Source: a virus. Taken from it: a stretch of 25,512 nt of DNA. The DNA is taken from positions 1 through 25,512 of IMG/VR virus record IMGVR_UViG_3300034082_000725. The stretch is one strand, 5' to 3'. Position 1 is the stretch's first letter. Each line of letters opens with the position of its first letter. Shown piece after piece: positions 6,875-13,895 of this stretch. The notes under the pieces are model-generated. The model saw only the letters and a program-made list of their open reading frames with translations. It had not been told where the DNA came from and searched no databases. Position numbers and translations under genes: made by a program.

Positions 6875-7078
6875 ATGGCTGTAAACGAAACCCGCTCAAT
6901 GAACAACGACCTTCGCCTCGGCGCCAAGGACGGTAAGTTTAAGAGCACCACACCAGACCGTGGTGGTGACCTTGATCCAACTGACGCTTCAGTGCGTGCT
7001 ATGGAACTCCAAGCACAATACGGCATAGTAGAGCGCACCCCTTTGGCTAACGCTCCCGAAGCACACCTGCACCAATAA
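6875..7078 (+). CDS. Hypothetical 67-residue polar protein
   Basis: A short Asp/Arg/Ala-rich protein starting MAVNETRSMNNDLRLG, with a predicted helix near ASVRAMELQAQYGIV. No domain is recognised. An AGGA motif about 10 nt upstream fits as the ribosome binding site. Its TAA is followed after 1 nt by the next gene's ATG. Confidence 0.6.
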   Translation: MAVNETRSMNNDLRLGAKDGKFKSTTPDRGGDLDPTDASVRAMELQAQYGIVERTPLANAPEAHLHQ

Positions 7079-7079
7079 C

Positions 7080-7265
7080 ATGCGTCCCGACTATCGGGCG
7101 TTTAGAGGTAACCCTTCGGTCAATAAGAAGGACTATAAGCGCACCTGCGTTCATTGCGATACAGAGCAGGAAAGCCCTGAGCATCTCACAGCCCATTTGT
7201 GTAAATCATGTCATAATGGTTTATTGAATATGAAGCCGTTATACGGCAGAGAAGGTACGGAGTAA
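7080..7265 (+). CDS. Small zinc-ribbon protein
   Basis: A 61-residue protein with two Cys pairs, C23-x2-C26 (CVHC) and C40-x2-C43 (CKSC), separated by a short loop that also contains His residues. This is the layout of a small treble-clef or zinc-ribbon domain. Its partner, DNA or protein, is unknown. It lies near the end of the polar cassette with a 1-nt gap upstream and 2 nt downstream. Confidence 0.65.
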   Translation: MRPDYRAFRGNPSVNKKDYKRTCVHCDTEQESPEHLTAHLCKSCHNGLLNMKPLYGREGTE

Positions 7266-7267
7266 TC

Positions 7268-7606
7268 ATGGCACATGACCATCGCATGAATCCAGTGGGC
7301 GAGCCACATCTCAACAAAGTAAACCGTATGCGCCGAGAAACGGCAACTGACCCTCGTAATACTAACGATGACTGGCATAACTTAGGAAATGTTGCAGGTA
7401 AGAACTGGGAGCCAGAAGACAGCACCTCTAGGGATCGCTTAGGCTCCGCAGACATGGAAGACGCCGAAGACATGAGTTACCGAGGACATGACCCCGCAGA
7501 GATTTTGTATGGTAATAGCACTGCACGCCGTGTTAATGACATGGATCAGGCTAAATACATGACATACGGAACTGTTGGACGTGGTGACAACGCTAACTCA
7601 TATTAA
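7268..7606 (+). CDS. Hypothetical Asp/Asn/Arg-rich protein
   Basis: A 112-residue polar protein with many Asp, Asn, Arg, His and Met and few hydrophobic residues, ending in a Gly/Asn/Tyr tail. No family is recognised. The region MEDAEDMSYRGHDPAEILYGNS could form a short helix-turn. It is the last member of the tightly packed cassette; a 41-nt gap with a hairpin follows. Confidence 0.6.
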   Translation: MAHDHRMNPVGEPHLNKVNRMRRETATDPRNTNDDWHNLGNVAGKNWEPEDSTSRDRLGSADMEDAEDMSYRGHDPAEILYGNSTARRVNDMDQAKYMTYGTVGRGDNANSY

Positions 7607-7617
7607 TTTGTAGTAGG

Positions 7618-7634
7618 CTTCGGCTAGACCGAAG
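7618..7634 (+). promoter_or_regulatory. Intercistronic hairpin before the gene at 7648
   Basis: CTTCGG and CCGAAG form a perfect 6-bp stem with a CTAGA loop, followed by TTAGGAG, the ribosome binding site of the next gene. There is no U-run downstream, so this looks like an mRNA processing or stabilising hairpin rather than a terminator. Confidence 0.4.
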
Positions 7635-7647
7635 TTAGGAGCACAAC

Positions 7648-8112
7648 ATGTCCAATGATCAAGCGCATCGTCTTTTGGTATGCAAAACACACGGTGTCAT
7701 GTACAAGATGAAGCCGTATGACGGACCTGCGGAGTATGACCAAGAGTTGCGTGAACTCTGTGACCGTCACAACGCACAGGTTCCAAACCCACAAGACTGC
7801 AACGCCATTATCTTCCGCACAGATGAAGAGACCGCCAAGAAACTAGACACCGAGACAGCCGTCAAGGGTGAACTAGAAAAGAACGACGTCTACATCCGTG
7901 ACACTCGTGACGAGTTAAAGGTAGATGCACTCAAGTGCTTTAACCGACACAACCGTCCTAAGCAAGGTTGCCTTGACTGGTGTGCAGACGATAAGACAGT
8001 CGGTCGCAAGGTTGGTGTCCCTAAAGATAAGCGCCAGTATCTCTGCATGTACTGCCCAGCCGCCGAGTACTACACGCACCGTCAACGAATTGAGTTGGGT
8101 CTCTACGACTGA
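7648..8112 (+). CDS. Hypothetical Cys-containing protein
   Basis: A 154-residue protein with Cys residues grouped near the start (CKTHG, LCDRH) and near the end (KCFNRH, GCLDWC, CMYCPAAEYY). Two CxxC/CxxxC-like groups with nearby His suggest metal binding, but the spacing matches no family I can name. The ribosome binding site AGGAG lies 6 nt before ATG. It overlaps the next start within ATGA, so it is translationally coupled to the HAD-like gene. Confidence 0.7.
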   Translation: MSNDQAHRLLVCKTHGVMYKMKPYDGPAEYDQELRELCDRHNAQVPNPQDCNAIIFRTDEETAKKLDTETAVKGELEKNDVYIRDTRDELKVDALKCFNRHNRPKQGCLDWCADDKTVGRKVGVPKDKRQYLCMYCPAAEYYTHRQRIELGLYD

Positions 8113-8594
8113 TGATTATCCTGTCGCTAGATGTCCTTTCGGTACCTAGCCCAGTAAGTGATGATGTCGGAGCAAGACAACCAACACCTGAGGGTCGGAA
8201 ACTATGGAACACACTGTTCCCCGCATACAGCGGACGAATGGTGGTGTTTGCTCACGGCGTAGAAAACCAAGAGGGTTTGCTTAGTTGGTTGAAGCGTGAA
8301 AACTTTAAAGCATCAACGGTTGATTTTATTCCTGAAAACACTGTTGAAGCCAAGGTCGCAAGAATTAGTAATCTGCATGCTGTTTATGGACGCATCAACT
8401 GGTACATTGACGTTGACCCGAATGTCATAGCCCGTGTAGCCCATAACGGAATCCCTACACTGCTAATGACGGTGCCACACACCGTTAGACCTGAATGGTC
8501 TGAGTCCCGCTTTAAGAAAGAGTGGGGCGATATTGTAGAAGAAACCGAGAAGCAGGCTCTCGCAAGAGCAGAAAGGAATTGGGGCGATGTCTAA
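8112..8594 (+). CDS. Hypothetical protein, degenerate HAD-like fold possible
   Basis: A 160-residue protein starting MIILSLDVLSVPSP, with a strand-helix pattern. A later INWYIDVDPNVIARVAHNGIPTLLM segment resembles the DxDP and following helix-strand of HAD-like phosphatases. The first Asp motif (D7) lacks the full DxDxT signature, so catalytic activity is uncertain. It is coupled to the upstream gene and overlaps the next one by 8 nt. An alternative is an unrelated Rossmann-like phage protein. Confidence 0.65.
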   Translation: MIILSLDVLSVPSPVSDDVGARQPTPEGRKLWNTLFPAYSGRMVVFAHGVENQEGLLSWLKRENFKASTVDFIPENTVEAKVARISNLHAVYGRINWYIDVDPNVIARVAHNGIPTLLMTVPHTVRPEWSESRFKKEWGDIVEETEKQALARAERNWGDV

Positions 8595-8841
8595 ATTGGA
8601 TTTTGATTCATGGCTTAAAATGGGATTAGAGAATAAGTGGGTCGGTCCTCCTGTGTGTTCAACACACGATGGGTTACCATCCACCGAGGACGAAGACAGC
8701 GCATGGGACGAGGGCGACGACCCGTGCATTCACATCCTGCGTCTTTATGTAGATGATCTTGAGGCGATGCTCGTAGAGCAGAACCACAGCCCGTCAGTAT
8801 GGCGTAAGGCTGGCTGGGAAGAACTTCCTTCAAACGAATGA
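8587..8841 (+). CDS. Hypothetical acidic 84-residue protein
   Basis: A small acidic protein with Trp and His. The N-terminus, KLDFDSWLKMGLENKWVGPPVC, is followed by an Asp/Glu-rich loop and a helix (HILRLYVDDLEAMLVEQ). Family unknown. It overlaps the previous gene by 8 nt and the following ATG by 4 nt, so it is made from the same coupled message as the large protein at 8838. Confidence 0.65.
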   Translation: MSKLDFDSWLKMGLENKWVGPPVCSTHDGLPSTEDEDSAWDEGDDPCIHILRLYVDDLEAMLVEQNHSPSVWRKAGWEELPSNE

Positions 8842-10274
8842 AAGTCTTCTTTGGCGGAGCGGAAAAGGGGACGTATCGGAAGATGCTCATTGACGCTGGG
8901 GTAGAGCGTCATGCCATCAACCTGACCCACTTTCCGATCCCCAAGAAGAAAGAACTAGACCTCAGCGTGCTCTTCGGAGGTGGCGAGGTCATTGTGTACA
9001 CATCCGAGAACGATGAGGACACAAGCCGATTTGACCAGTTCGTACGGGATCACGCAGATAATATACATATTGTGATTGGGCGTCCTGAGTATGACGGGAC
9101 ATGGCTGGGTGATAAGTACTACCCGCTATGGAATGACGAGCAAGATCTGGAGCGCCTGACATGGCTGTGCCAGAAGTACGGTCGTGCTGCGATCAGCGAC
9201 AAGGCGGTCACAGGACGCAATGTGGGGCGCATAGCGTCCATACAACAGCGCTGGAGTGCCAAGTTAGTCGGCATTACATCTAAGCCCGATCTGATTGAGC
9301 GCATCCCATGGGACACCGTAATCGTGGGATCATGGACGAGCGCTATCCGTTACGGCGAGACACAGGTGTGGGACGGTCACGGCTTGCGCCGATACCCAGC
9401 ACAACAGAAAGAGTCTTCACGAAAGAAGCACCGAGCGGACATCATCCGACTCGGTATTGACTTTGATGCTGTGATGGATGACAACGTATCCGCAATCGGT
9501 ACCCTCGCTATCGCCTCATGGCGCCAGTGGGAGACCCATACTTTTGGGGGCTATGACCCTATGAATGACGATGACGAACAAGAGATCAGTAGTACTGAAG
9601 ATGGGTCAATAATTGCTATTGACCCTAAACCACATACCCCCACTTTAGCGGTTTCAGGGGGGTCATCTATTGCTATCAACGTACCAAACAAGCGGCACGA
9701 GAGTGACCGTGTATTGCTACCAGTAATGGGTATGGAAACGATCACTTCCTTTGGCTCGCAAACCGTTGATAATCAAGGGGAATCAATAGAAATTGACCCT
9801 GAAAAAGTGAACGTAATTCGTTACAATGCGAACCCTTTACGCCAATGCAATAATTGCTATTTGAGCAGTAGATGTCCTTCATTTAAAGAAAACACAGAAT
9901 GCGCATTTAACTTGCCGATTGAGATCCGTACAAAGGATCAATTACAGGCGGCGATGCGTGCATTGTTAGAGATGCAAGTAGGTCGTGTAATGTTCGCTCG
10001 CTTCGCTGAAGAACTGGAAGGTCAAGGTCTTGACCCAGCGCTGTCTAACGAAATGGATCGCCTGTTCAACTTGATTGACCGTTTCAAGAACATCTCAGAC
10101 ACCCGTGACACCATCCGTTTAGAGATGGAAGCACGAGGATCCAGCGGAGTTTTATCTAGATTATTTGGAGCCAAGGCTGGAGAATCCAACCGCATGCTAG
10201 AAGGTGGCGGAATGGGACCAAATGCGACCAATTCCATGTACTCAGATATCTTGGATCTATCCGAAGATAATTGA
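8838..10274 (+). CDS. Large two-part phage protein with C-terminal Cys cluster
   Basis: A 478-residue protein. Residues 1-235 look like an alpha/beta domain: the opening MKVFFGGAEKGTYRKML is a strand-Gly-Gly-helix start and VIVYTSEND is a second strand. This opening faintly recalls phage proteins related to tRNA-guanine transglycosylase, but no catalytic motif was confirmed. Residues 236-320 are acidic and linker-like. Residues about 334-354 carry C-x2-C-x5-C-x7-C (CNNC, RCPSFK, ECAF), a likely metal site, followed by a long helical region with ARFAEELEGQG and LFNLIDRFK. The ATG overlaps the previous stop. Its last codons overlap the -35 box of a strong promoter. Confidence 0.7.
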   Translation: MKVFFGGAEKGTYRKMLIDAGVERHAINLTHFPIPKKKELDLSVLFGGGEVIVYTSENDEDTSRFDQFVRDHADNIHIVIGRPEYDGTWLGDKYYPLWNDEQDLERLTWLCQKYGRAAISDKAVTGRNVGRIASIQQRWSAKLVGITSKPDLIERIPWDTVIVGSWTSAIRYGETQVWDGHGLRRYPAQQKESSRKKHRADIIRLGIDFDAVMDDNVSAIGTLAIASWRQWETHTFGGYDPMNDDDEQEISSTEDGSIIAIDPKPHTPTLAVSGGSSIAINVPNKRHESDRVLLPVMGMETITSFGSQTVDNQGESIEIDPEKVNVIRYNANPLRQCNNCYLSSRCPSFKENTECAFNLPIEIRTKDQLQAAMRALLEMQVGRVMFARFAEELEGQGLDPALSNEMDRLFNLIDRFKNISDTRDTIRLEMEARGSSGVLSRLFGAKAGESNRMLEGGGMGPNATNSMYSDILDLSEDN

Positions 10275-10300
10275 CAGAACCGCTCACGCACCTCTATAAT
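10271..10300 (+). promoter_or_regulatory. Near-consensus sigma-70-type promoter
   Basis: TTGACA at 10271-10276 and TATAAT at 10295-10300 are separated by 18 nt, both perfect matches to the vegetative consensus. The -35 box includes the stop codon of the upstream gene. Transcription would begin near 10307, giving a very short leader before the ATG at 10328. This makes a separate transcript for the DUF6378, helical and WhiB genes and supports a host whose main sigma factor uses the standard boxes. Confidence 0.75.
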
Positions 10301-10327
10301 TCCCGCAACCCAACAGCGAGGTGCACC

Positions 10328-10645
10328 ATGACTAGTAATCCCACCAACCGTACCAACATCTTGGCGGAAGCCGATCACCTAGTAAATGGTGTCCGAGACG
10401 CCGACTACGGCGATCCAATTGATGACTTTGCCACCACAGGAGACTTGTGGAGCACTTACCTTCGGCGCATTATTGACCGCCGTCAAGAAGTGCAGATCAA
10501 ACCACATGACGTGGCTGTCATGATGATGCTTCTCAAGATCGCCCGACTCTCATGGACTCCTGAAAAGCGTGACCACTGGACTGATGCCATCGGTTATGGC
10601 GCTTGTGGTTGGGATTGCGAAGTGCAGGAAGAGGGTCTTCAATGA
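10328..10645 (+). CDS. DUF6378 family phage protein
   Basis: A 105-residue protein with the family's pattern: NILAEADHLVNGVRDADYGDP, then a helix with LWSTYL, DVAVMMMLLKIARLSW, and a closing DAIGYGACGW. The frame is open from a TTG at 10271, but that codon lies within the -35 box, so the ATG at 10328 with GAGGTG just upstream is the true start. Members of this family are frequent in phages and have an all-helical core; their biochemical role is not established. The stop overlaps the next ATG (ATGA). Confidence 0.85.
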   Translation: MTSNPTNRTNILAEADHLVNGVRDADYGDPIDDFATTGDLWSTYLRRIIDRRQEVQIKPHDVAVMMMLLKIARLSWTPEKRDHWTDAIGYGACGWDCEVQEEGLQ

Positions 10646-11076
10646 TGTACAACAACCACGACTATTACAATGAATGGATGTCTAAAAAAGATCCTCGTTA
10701 CATTTTTAATCCAAGTGAGCCAAACCATTGGACGATGCAACAGGAGTTAGAGCGTGAGCGCAAGCGCATGTCTTATGCCCTCAGCATGATTCCACAGATA
10801 GTAAAGCAAGAAACAACACCTACATTGGAAGAGTTCTCTGCTCAGGCTGAATTGTCCATGGCAGAGATCTTGCTGGATAATTGGGACAACATCCTTCAGT
10901 TGGCAATAGACAACAAGCGCTTAGCAGGTGAAGTCGTTGCCCTTCTCGGACAGATTGAAAAGATGAACGAGCAAGTAGAGCGCATGAGTACAGCGATCTA
11001 CACTGCGATTGAAAATACCATTCGTCCGATTCGTGACAAGCGCATCCACGATGATATTCCAACGGAAGAGTTCTAG
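10642..11076 (+). CDS. Hypothetical helical protein
   Basis: A 144-residue protein starting MMYNNHDYYNEW, chosen because ATG 10642 overlaps the preceding TGA and follows GGAAGAGGG. The C-terminal two thirds is predicted helical, with a heptad-like stretch LAGEVVALLGQIEKMNEQV that could form a coiled coil. No family is recognised. It sits between the DUF6378 gene and WhiB number 1 in the unit driven by the consensus promoter. Confidence 0.65.
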   Translation: MMYNNHDYYNEWMSKKDPRYIFNPSEPNHWTMQQELERERKRMSYALSMIPQIVKQETTPTLEEFSAQAELSMAEILLDNWDNILQLAIDNKRLAGEVVALLGQIEKMNEQVERMSTAIYTAIENTIRPIRDKRIHDDIPTEEF

Positions 11077-11493
11077 TTGCCACAGTTCGCAGAGGACTGG
11101 CGTGTTGACGCACTTTGCAAAGACCGAGCCATTGACCTTTGGTACCCACCGCTAGACACTGACGTACCAGATAATTACTACATAATTTCTAAAGCAGTAT
11201 GTCGTCAATGTCCTGTGTGGAAAGAATGTTTAGACGATGGAGTGGAAGAGAAGTGGGGAATGTGGGGCGGTCTCACACCACAAGAGCGAACAGCGCTCAC
11301 TGTAGAGCATCCTAAAGCGAGCATTATGCGCCAACACGGCACATGGGTGCGTTACAGACAAGGTTGTCGCTGTAATGAGTGTGCGGAAGCAGAGTCAGCA
11401 GAGATTAATAAAATAAATATTGAAGAGATTCCCAAGATGGGTGACAAAGAGATTGATTTAGAGATGCTTAAGTTTAGGTTGATTCAGCCTTAA
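11077..11493 (+). CDS. whiB: WhiB-family iron-sulfur regulator, with C-terminal Cys extension
   Basis: A 138-residue protein starting at TTG 11077, directly after the previous TAG. The four WhiB Cys are present: C14, then C42-x2-C45-x5-C51 (CRQCPVWKEC), followed by the turn GMWGG at residues 61-65. These bind a 4Fe-4S cluster, and the GxWGG turn contacts sigma factor in WhiB proteins. An added segment, HGTWVRYRQGCRCNEC, carries three more Cys (C97, C99, C102), an extension I recall from other actinophage proteins. WhiB proteins are confined to actinobacteria and their phages, so this gene fixes the host phylum. It probably redirects host sigma-dependent transcription. A terminator follows. 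Confidence 0.9.
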   Translation: MPQFAEDWRVDALCKDRAIDLWYPPLDTDVPDNYYIISKAVCRQCPVWKECLDDGVEEKWGMWGGLTPQERTALTVEHPKASIMRQHGTWVRYRQGCRCNECAEAESAEINKINIEEIPKMGDKEIDLEMLKFRLIQP

Positions 11494-11513
11494 TACCTGT
11501 AAACTAGAAGGGT

Positions 11514-11558
11514 AACGCCCATAGAGTTCTTCACAGAATCCTGTGGGCGTTTTGCTTT
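11514..11558 (+). terminator. Rho-independent terminator after WhiB number 1
   Basis: AACGCCCATAG (11514-11524) pairs with CTGTGGGCGTT (11541-11551) with one G-U pair. The inner TTCT/AGAA can extend the stem, and a TTTTGCTTT run follows. This ends the unit that starts at the 10271 promoter. Confidence 0.8.
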
Positions 11559-11582
11559 ATCCGCCTATCAAGGAGAAGAATA

Positions 11583-12080
11583 TTGTTAGATCGCACGCTA
11601 GTAGTAGCGGGGACAGTCCTGTACTCAATAATGACATTGGTACTTGGGATCTCCTCACAATCACCAACGCCCGAAGTAACAACAGTTCAGTTAACCCCTC
11701 TAGTGCAATCGGTATCACTTGAGGTAGTAAATGCAAAGGAATTGGCACCCGAAACCATGGCAGTGCCTAAAGGAATACCGAAAGATAAGACAAAGCGATG
11801 CCCACAATGGGAAGCCAAGTTCCGTGAGTATGGCTTGCCAGTAGTTGCATTCTCCTACATCTCATATAGAGAGAGCAGGTGCAACGTAAATGCTTGGAAC
11901 CGCACTCTAAACAAAAACGGCTCACAAGACCTTGGACTCGTACAGATTAATTCCTCATGGAAAACGGTCACGAGGAACATATGCGGGACAGAAATAAAAG
12001 GATTATTCAATGTGGATTGCAACTTGTCGGTAGCGAAGTATCTGTATGACAACGGAGGACTTGGTCACTGGAGGTTGTAG
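11583..12080 (+). CDS. Membrane-anchored lysozyme/transglycosylase-like protein
   Basis: A 165-residue protein starting at TTG 11583, 8 nt after AAGGAGA. Residues 6-24 (LVVAGTVLYSIMTLVLGIS) form a signal anchor or signal peptide. A Thr/Val/Pro-rich linker follows to about residue 70. The C-terminal part has the SLT layout: SYISYRESR with candidate catalytic E97, then NGSQDLGLVQINSSW, the Gly-x-x-Gln-Ile motif of lytic transglycosylases. Four Cys (C73, C100, C134, C146) could form disulfides outside the membrane. It should cut peptidoglycan, either for lysis or for entry. The domain is short (about 90 residues), so it is a minimal SLT-like unit. Confidence 0.7.
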   Translation: MLDRTLVVAGTVLYSIMTLVLGISSQSPTPEVTTVQLTPLVQSVSLEVVNAKELAPETMAVPKGIPKDKTKRCPQWEAKFREYGLPVVAFSYISYRESRCNVNAWNRTLNKNGSQDLGLVQINSSWKTVTRNICGTEIKGLFNVDCNLSVAKYLYDNGGLGHWRL

Positions 12081-12112
12081 CAACAACGTACACAACAAGG
12101 TAGGATGTAAAC

Positions 12113-12322
12113 ATGACAAACCAACTACAACCCGAACACTTAGCAGGCACTAGCGAGATCGCTGTAATTCTTGGAGTAACCAAACAGCGCATCCATGCAC
12201 TGCGTAAGCAGAAGAAGTTCCCACAACCGATCGCAAACTTGGCATCAACACCAATTTGGGATAAGCGTGACATTCAGGCATTCCTTGCTGAGTGGCGTCC
12301 ATGGAAGGTGGCACAACAATGA
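12113..12322 (+). CDS. Small helix-turn-helix DNA-binding protein (MerR/AlpA-like)
   Basis: A 69-residue protein. LAGTSEIAVILGVTKQRIHALRKQKKFPQP is a helix-turn-helix, and the following ANLASTPIWDKRDIQAFLAEW wing is the layout of the HTH_17/AlpA and excisionase-like families. These proteins bind short operators as regulators or help excision. The gene follows the lysozyme-like gene by 32 nt and overlaps the next small gene by 4 nt. No integrase is in the window, so a transcriptional role is as likely as an excisionase role. Confidence 0.75.
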   Translation: MTNQLQPEHLAGTSEIAVILGVTKQRIHALRKQKKFPQPIANLASTPIWDKRDIQAFLAEWRPWKVAQQ

Positions 12323-12456
12323 CCGACAAGCGACACTATGAATGCCCACAATGTGGGAAGGTCGTCACCGTGTATGTAAAGCCATCGGTACCACCGACAT
12401 GCACCAACCCTGAAAAGCACAGCAGTATCACTATTGAAATGGTGGAGAAGAAGTGA
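12319..12456 (+). CDS. 45-residue zinc-ribbon protein
   Basis: A 45-codon frame with YECPQCGKVVTVYVKPSVPP and a later TCTNPEKH. The CxxC pair plus the second Cys and His resembles a one-knuckle zinc ribbon as in small rubredoxin-like proteins. Its ATG (12319) overlaps the HTH stop, and its TGA overlaps the GTG start of the glycosyltransferase (GTGA), so it bridges both exactly. This tight fit and the Cys motif support it as real. Confidence 0.65.
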   Translation: MTDKRHYECPQCGKVVTVYVKPSVPPTCTNPEKHSSITIEMVEKK

Positions 12457-13526
12457 GGGTTGGGTTTGCTAGTGGAGACTACCTGCCAGCATTGAAATCC
12501 AAAGATGGATTAGAGCATTGGGGTGGCTCGGGATGGGCACGCTTTGGTCAGTACGTTGAATGGTTAGAGCACTTGGAGAAAGAAGTATTTACAGGCGTGC
12601 TGACATGGAAGGACAATCGCTTCCTCATTCGTGACCAGTACGAAGAACTACAGGAAGTTGACATGATTATCATGCAACGCCTCATGCACGATTCGCTTGC
12701 CGATCACATCTATAAGGCTCGTTCCGTTGGTCAGATAGTAGTGAATGACCTAGACGATTGGTACTGGGGTCTTGACCCAGCCAATGACGCATTCAGTTCA
12801 TCGCACCCGAAGACAAACCCAAGAGAGAACCGAGACCATTACAAGAAGGTGATTGCTTCCAGCGATATGGTCACAGTCTCCACGCAATACCTCGCTGATC
12901 GCATTAAGTCCTTCGTGCATTGTCCGATCATCGTGCTGGAGAACACCGTAGATATTGCACGGTTTACTCCGCATGTGCACACCGATAGTTCTGTTCCTGT
13001 AGTTGGGTGGGTGGGAGCCACGAGCCATCGCTCCAGTGACTTAGAGATCATGAAGGGGGTCATCAACCCTTTGCTTGCTAATAACGATATTAAGTTTCAA
13101 CACAGTGGTCACTATTCACATGCAGTATCTGTTGCCAGCAAACTTGGACTTCACGAAGATCAAGTAAGCGTTCTAGACGCTGTAGACGCTAGGGATTACC
13201 CATCTCTGTTGACCATGGACGTGGGCATTGCACCATTGCGTGACACACCATTCAACCATGCCAAGAGCGACATCAAGTTGCTGGAGTACTCAGCCTCGGG
13301 CATTCCATGGATTGGCTCATCGCTGTCAGCGTATGAGGGCTTGCGTAAAAGTTGGGGGATTGGTCGTACTGCGAGTAAACCATCGCAGTGGCTCAAGCAT
13401 CTGAAGGATCTTCGGGATCCAGTCAGGCGAGCAGACGAGGGAGAGGCTTTACTAGAAGCGGTGCGCTCACGAGACATCAGCCTCGGAGCACACCGCCTCA
13501 GTTCACTTATTGACAGTCTTATTTAA
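12453..13526 (+). CDS. GT-B fold glycosyltransferase (group 1-like)
   Basis: A 357-residue protein with a GTG start coupled to the small zinc-ribbon gene. The N-terminal domain has VGFASGDYLPAL and an IVVNDLDDWYWG strand. The C-terminal domain has PVVGWVGATSHRSSDLE, a VGIAPLRDTPFNHAKSDIK block and LLEYSASGIPWIGSSL, the usual donor-binding Glu region of GT4-like enzymes (E in KLLEYSA). It would transfer a sugar from a nucleotide donor to DNA, a virion protein or the host surface; the acceptor is not visible. Glycosyltransferases of this type are common in actinophages. Its end overlaps the minus-strand WhiB gene by 24 nt (convergent). Confidence 0.8.
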   Translation: MRVGFASGDYLPALKSKDGLEHWGGSGWARFGQYVEWLEHLEKEVFTGVLTWKDNRFLIRDQYEELQEVDMIIMQRLMHDSLADHIYKARSVGQIVVNDLDDWYWGLDPANDAFSSSHPKTNPRENRDHYKKVIASSDMVTVSTQYLADRIKSFVHCPIIVLENTVDIARFTPHVHTDSSVPVVGWVGATSHRSSDLEIMKGVINPLLANNDIKFQHSGHYSHAVSVASKLGLHEDQVSVLDAVDARDYPSLLTMDVGIAPLRDTPFNHAKSDIKLLEYSASGIPWIGSSLSAYEGLRKSWGIGRTASKPSQWLKHLKDLRDPVRRADEGEALLEAVRSRDISLGAHRLSSLIDSLI

Positions 13527-13895
13527 CTTTCGTTCTGCTCGTTTAATACGCTGACGAAGTACTTGACGGTCTGTATGTGTGAGGTCATCCATTTCATAAC
13601 CAGCCCATATGCCATCCCTGAAGTCATTCAAGACGGCGTAGCGCAGGCATTCATACTGAACAGGACACACTTTACAAATACGCTGTGCCCGCTTCCTACG
13701 GCTGTTAACAATTCTTCCTTTGATGGATGAGTTGTTAATGCCTTTCGGCTTGCTGGCAAACCACAGTGATCCGTCTTCATCTTTGCACTTGGCTTGCGAT
13801 CTCCATTCCGCCATCACTTCGGGGAATGGTAAGGCTGTGTATTCGGTGTCCCGAGCATAGGTGGGGGATTGCTCCCCCACCAGCGCTTCGGTCAT
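13503..13895 (-). CDS. whiB: WhiB-family iron-sulfur regulator, second copy
   Basis: A 130-residue protein with C37 (AKCKDED), then C74-x2-C77-x5-C83 (CKVCPVQYEC) and GIWAGY at residues 95-100. These are the four cluster ligands and the sigma-contact turn of WhiB proteins. The C-terminal tail is basic and helical (RQRIKRAERKLNK), typical of DNA contact. It differs in sequence from the plus-strand WhiB, so this is not a recent duplication. It starts inside the stop codon of the DUF932 gene (ATGA), making a two-gene unit, and converges on the glycosyltransferase gene. It probably reprograms host or phage promoters. Confidence 0.9.
   Translation of the reverse strand: MTEALVGEQSPTYARDTEYTALPFPEVMAEWRSQAKCKDEDGSLWFASKPKGINNSSIKGRIVNSRRKRAQRICKVCPVQYECLRYAVLNDFRDGIWAGYEMDDLTHTDRQVLRQRIKRAERKLNKTVNK

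Noticed and set aside
12113-12322. HTH protein as an excisionase marking a prophage attachment site
   Set aside because: No integrase and no attachment-type repeat was found in the window.
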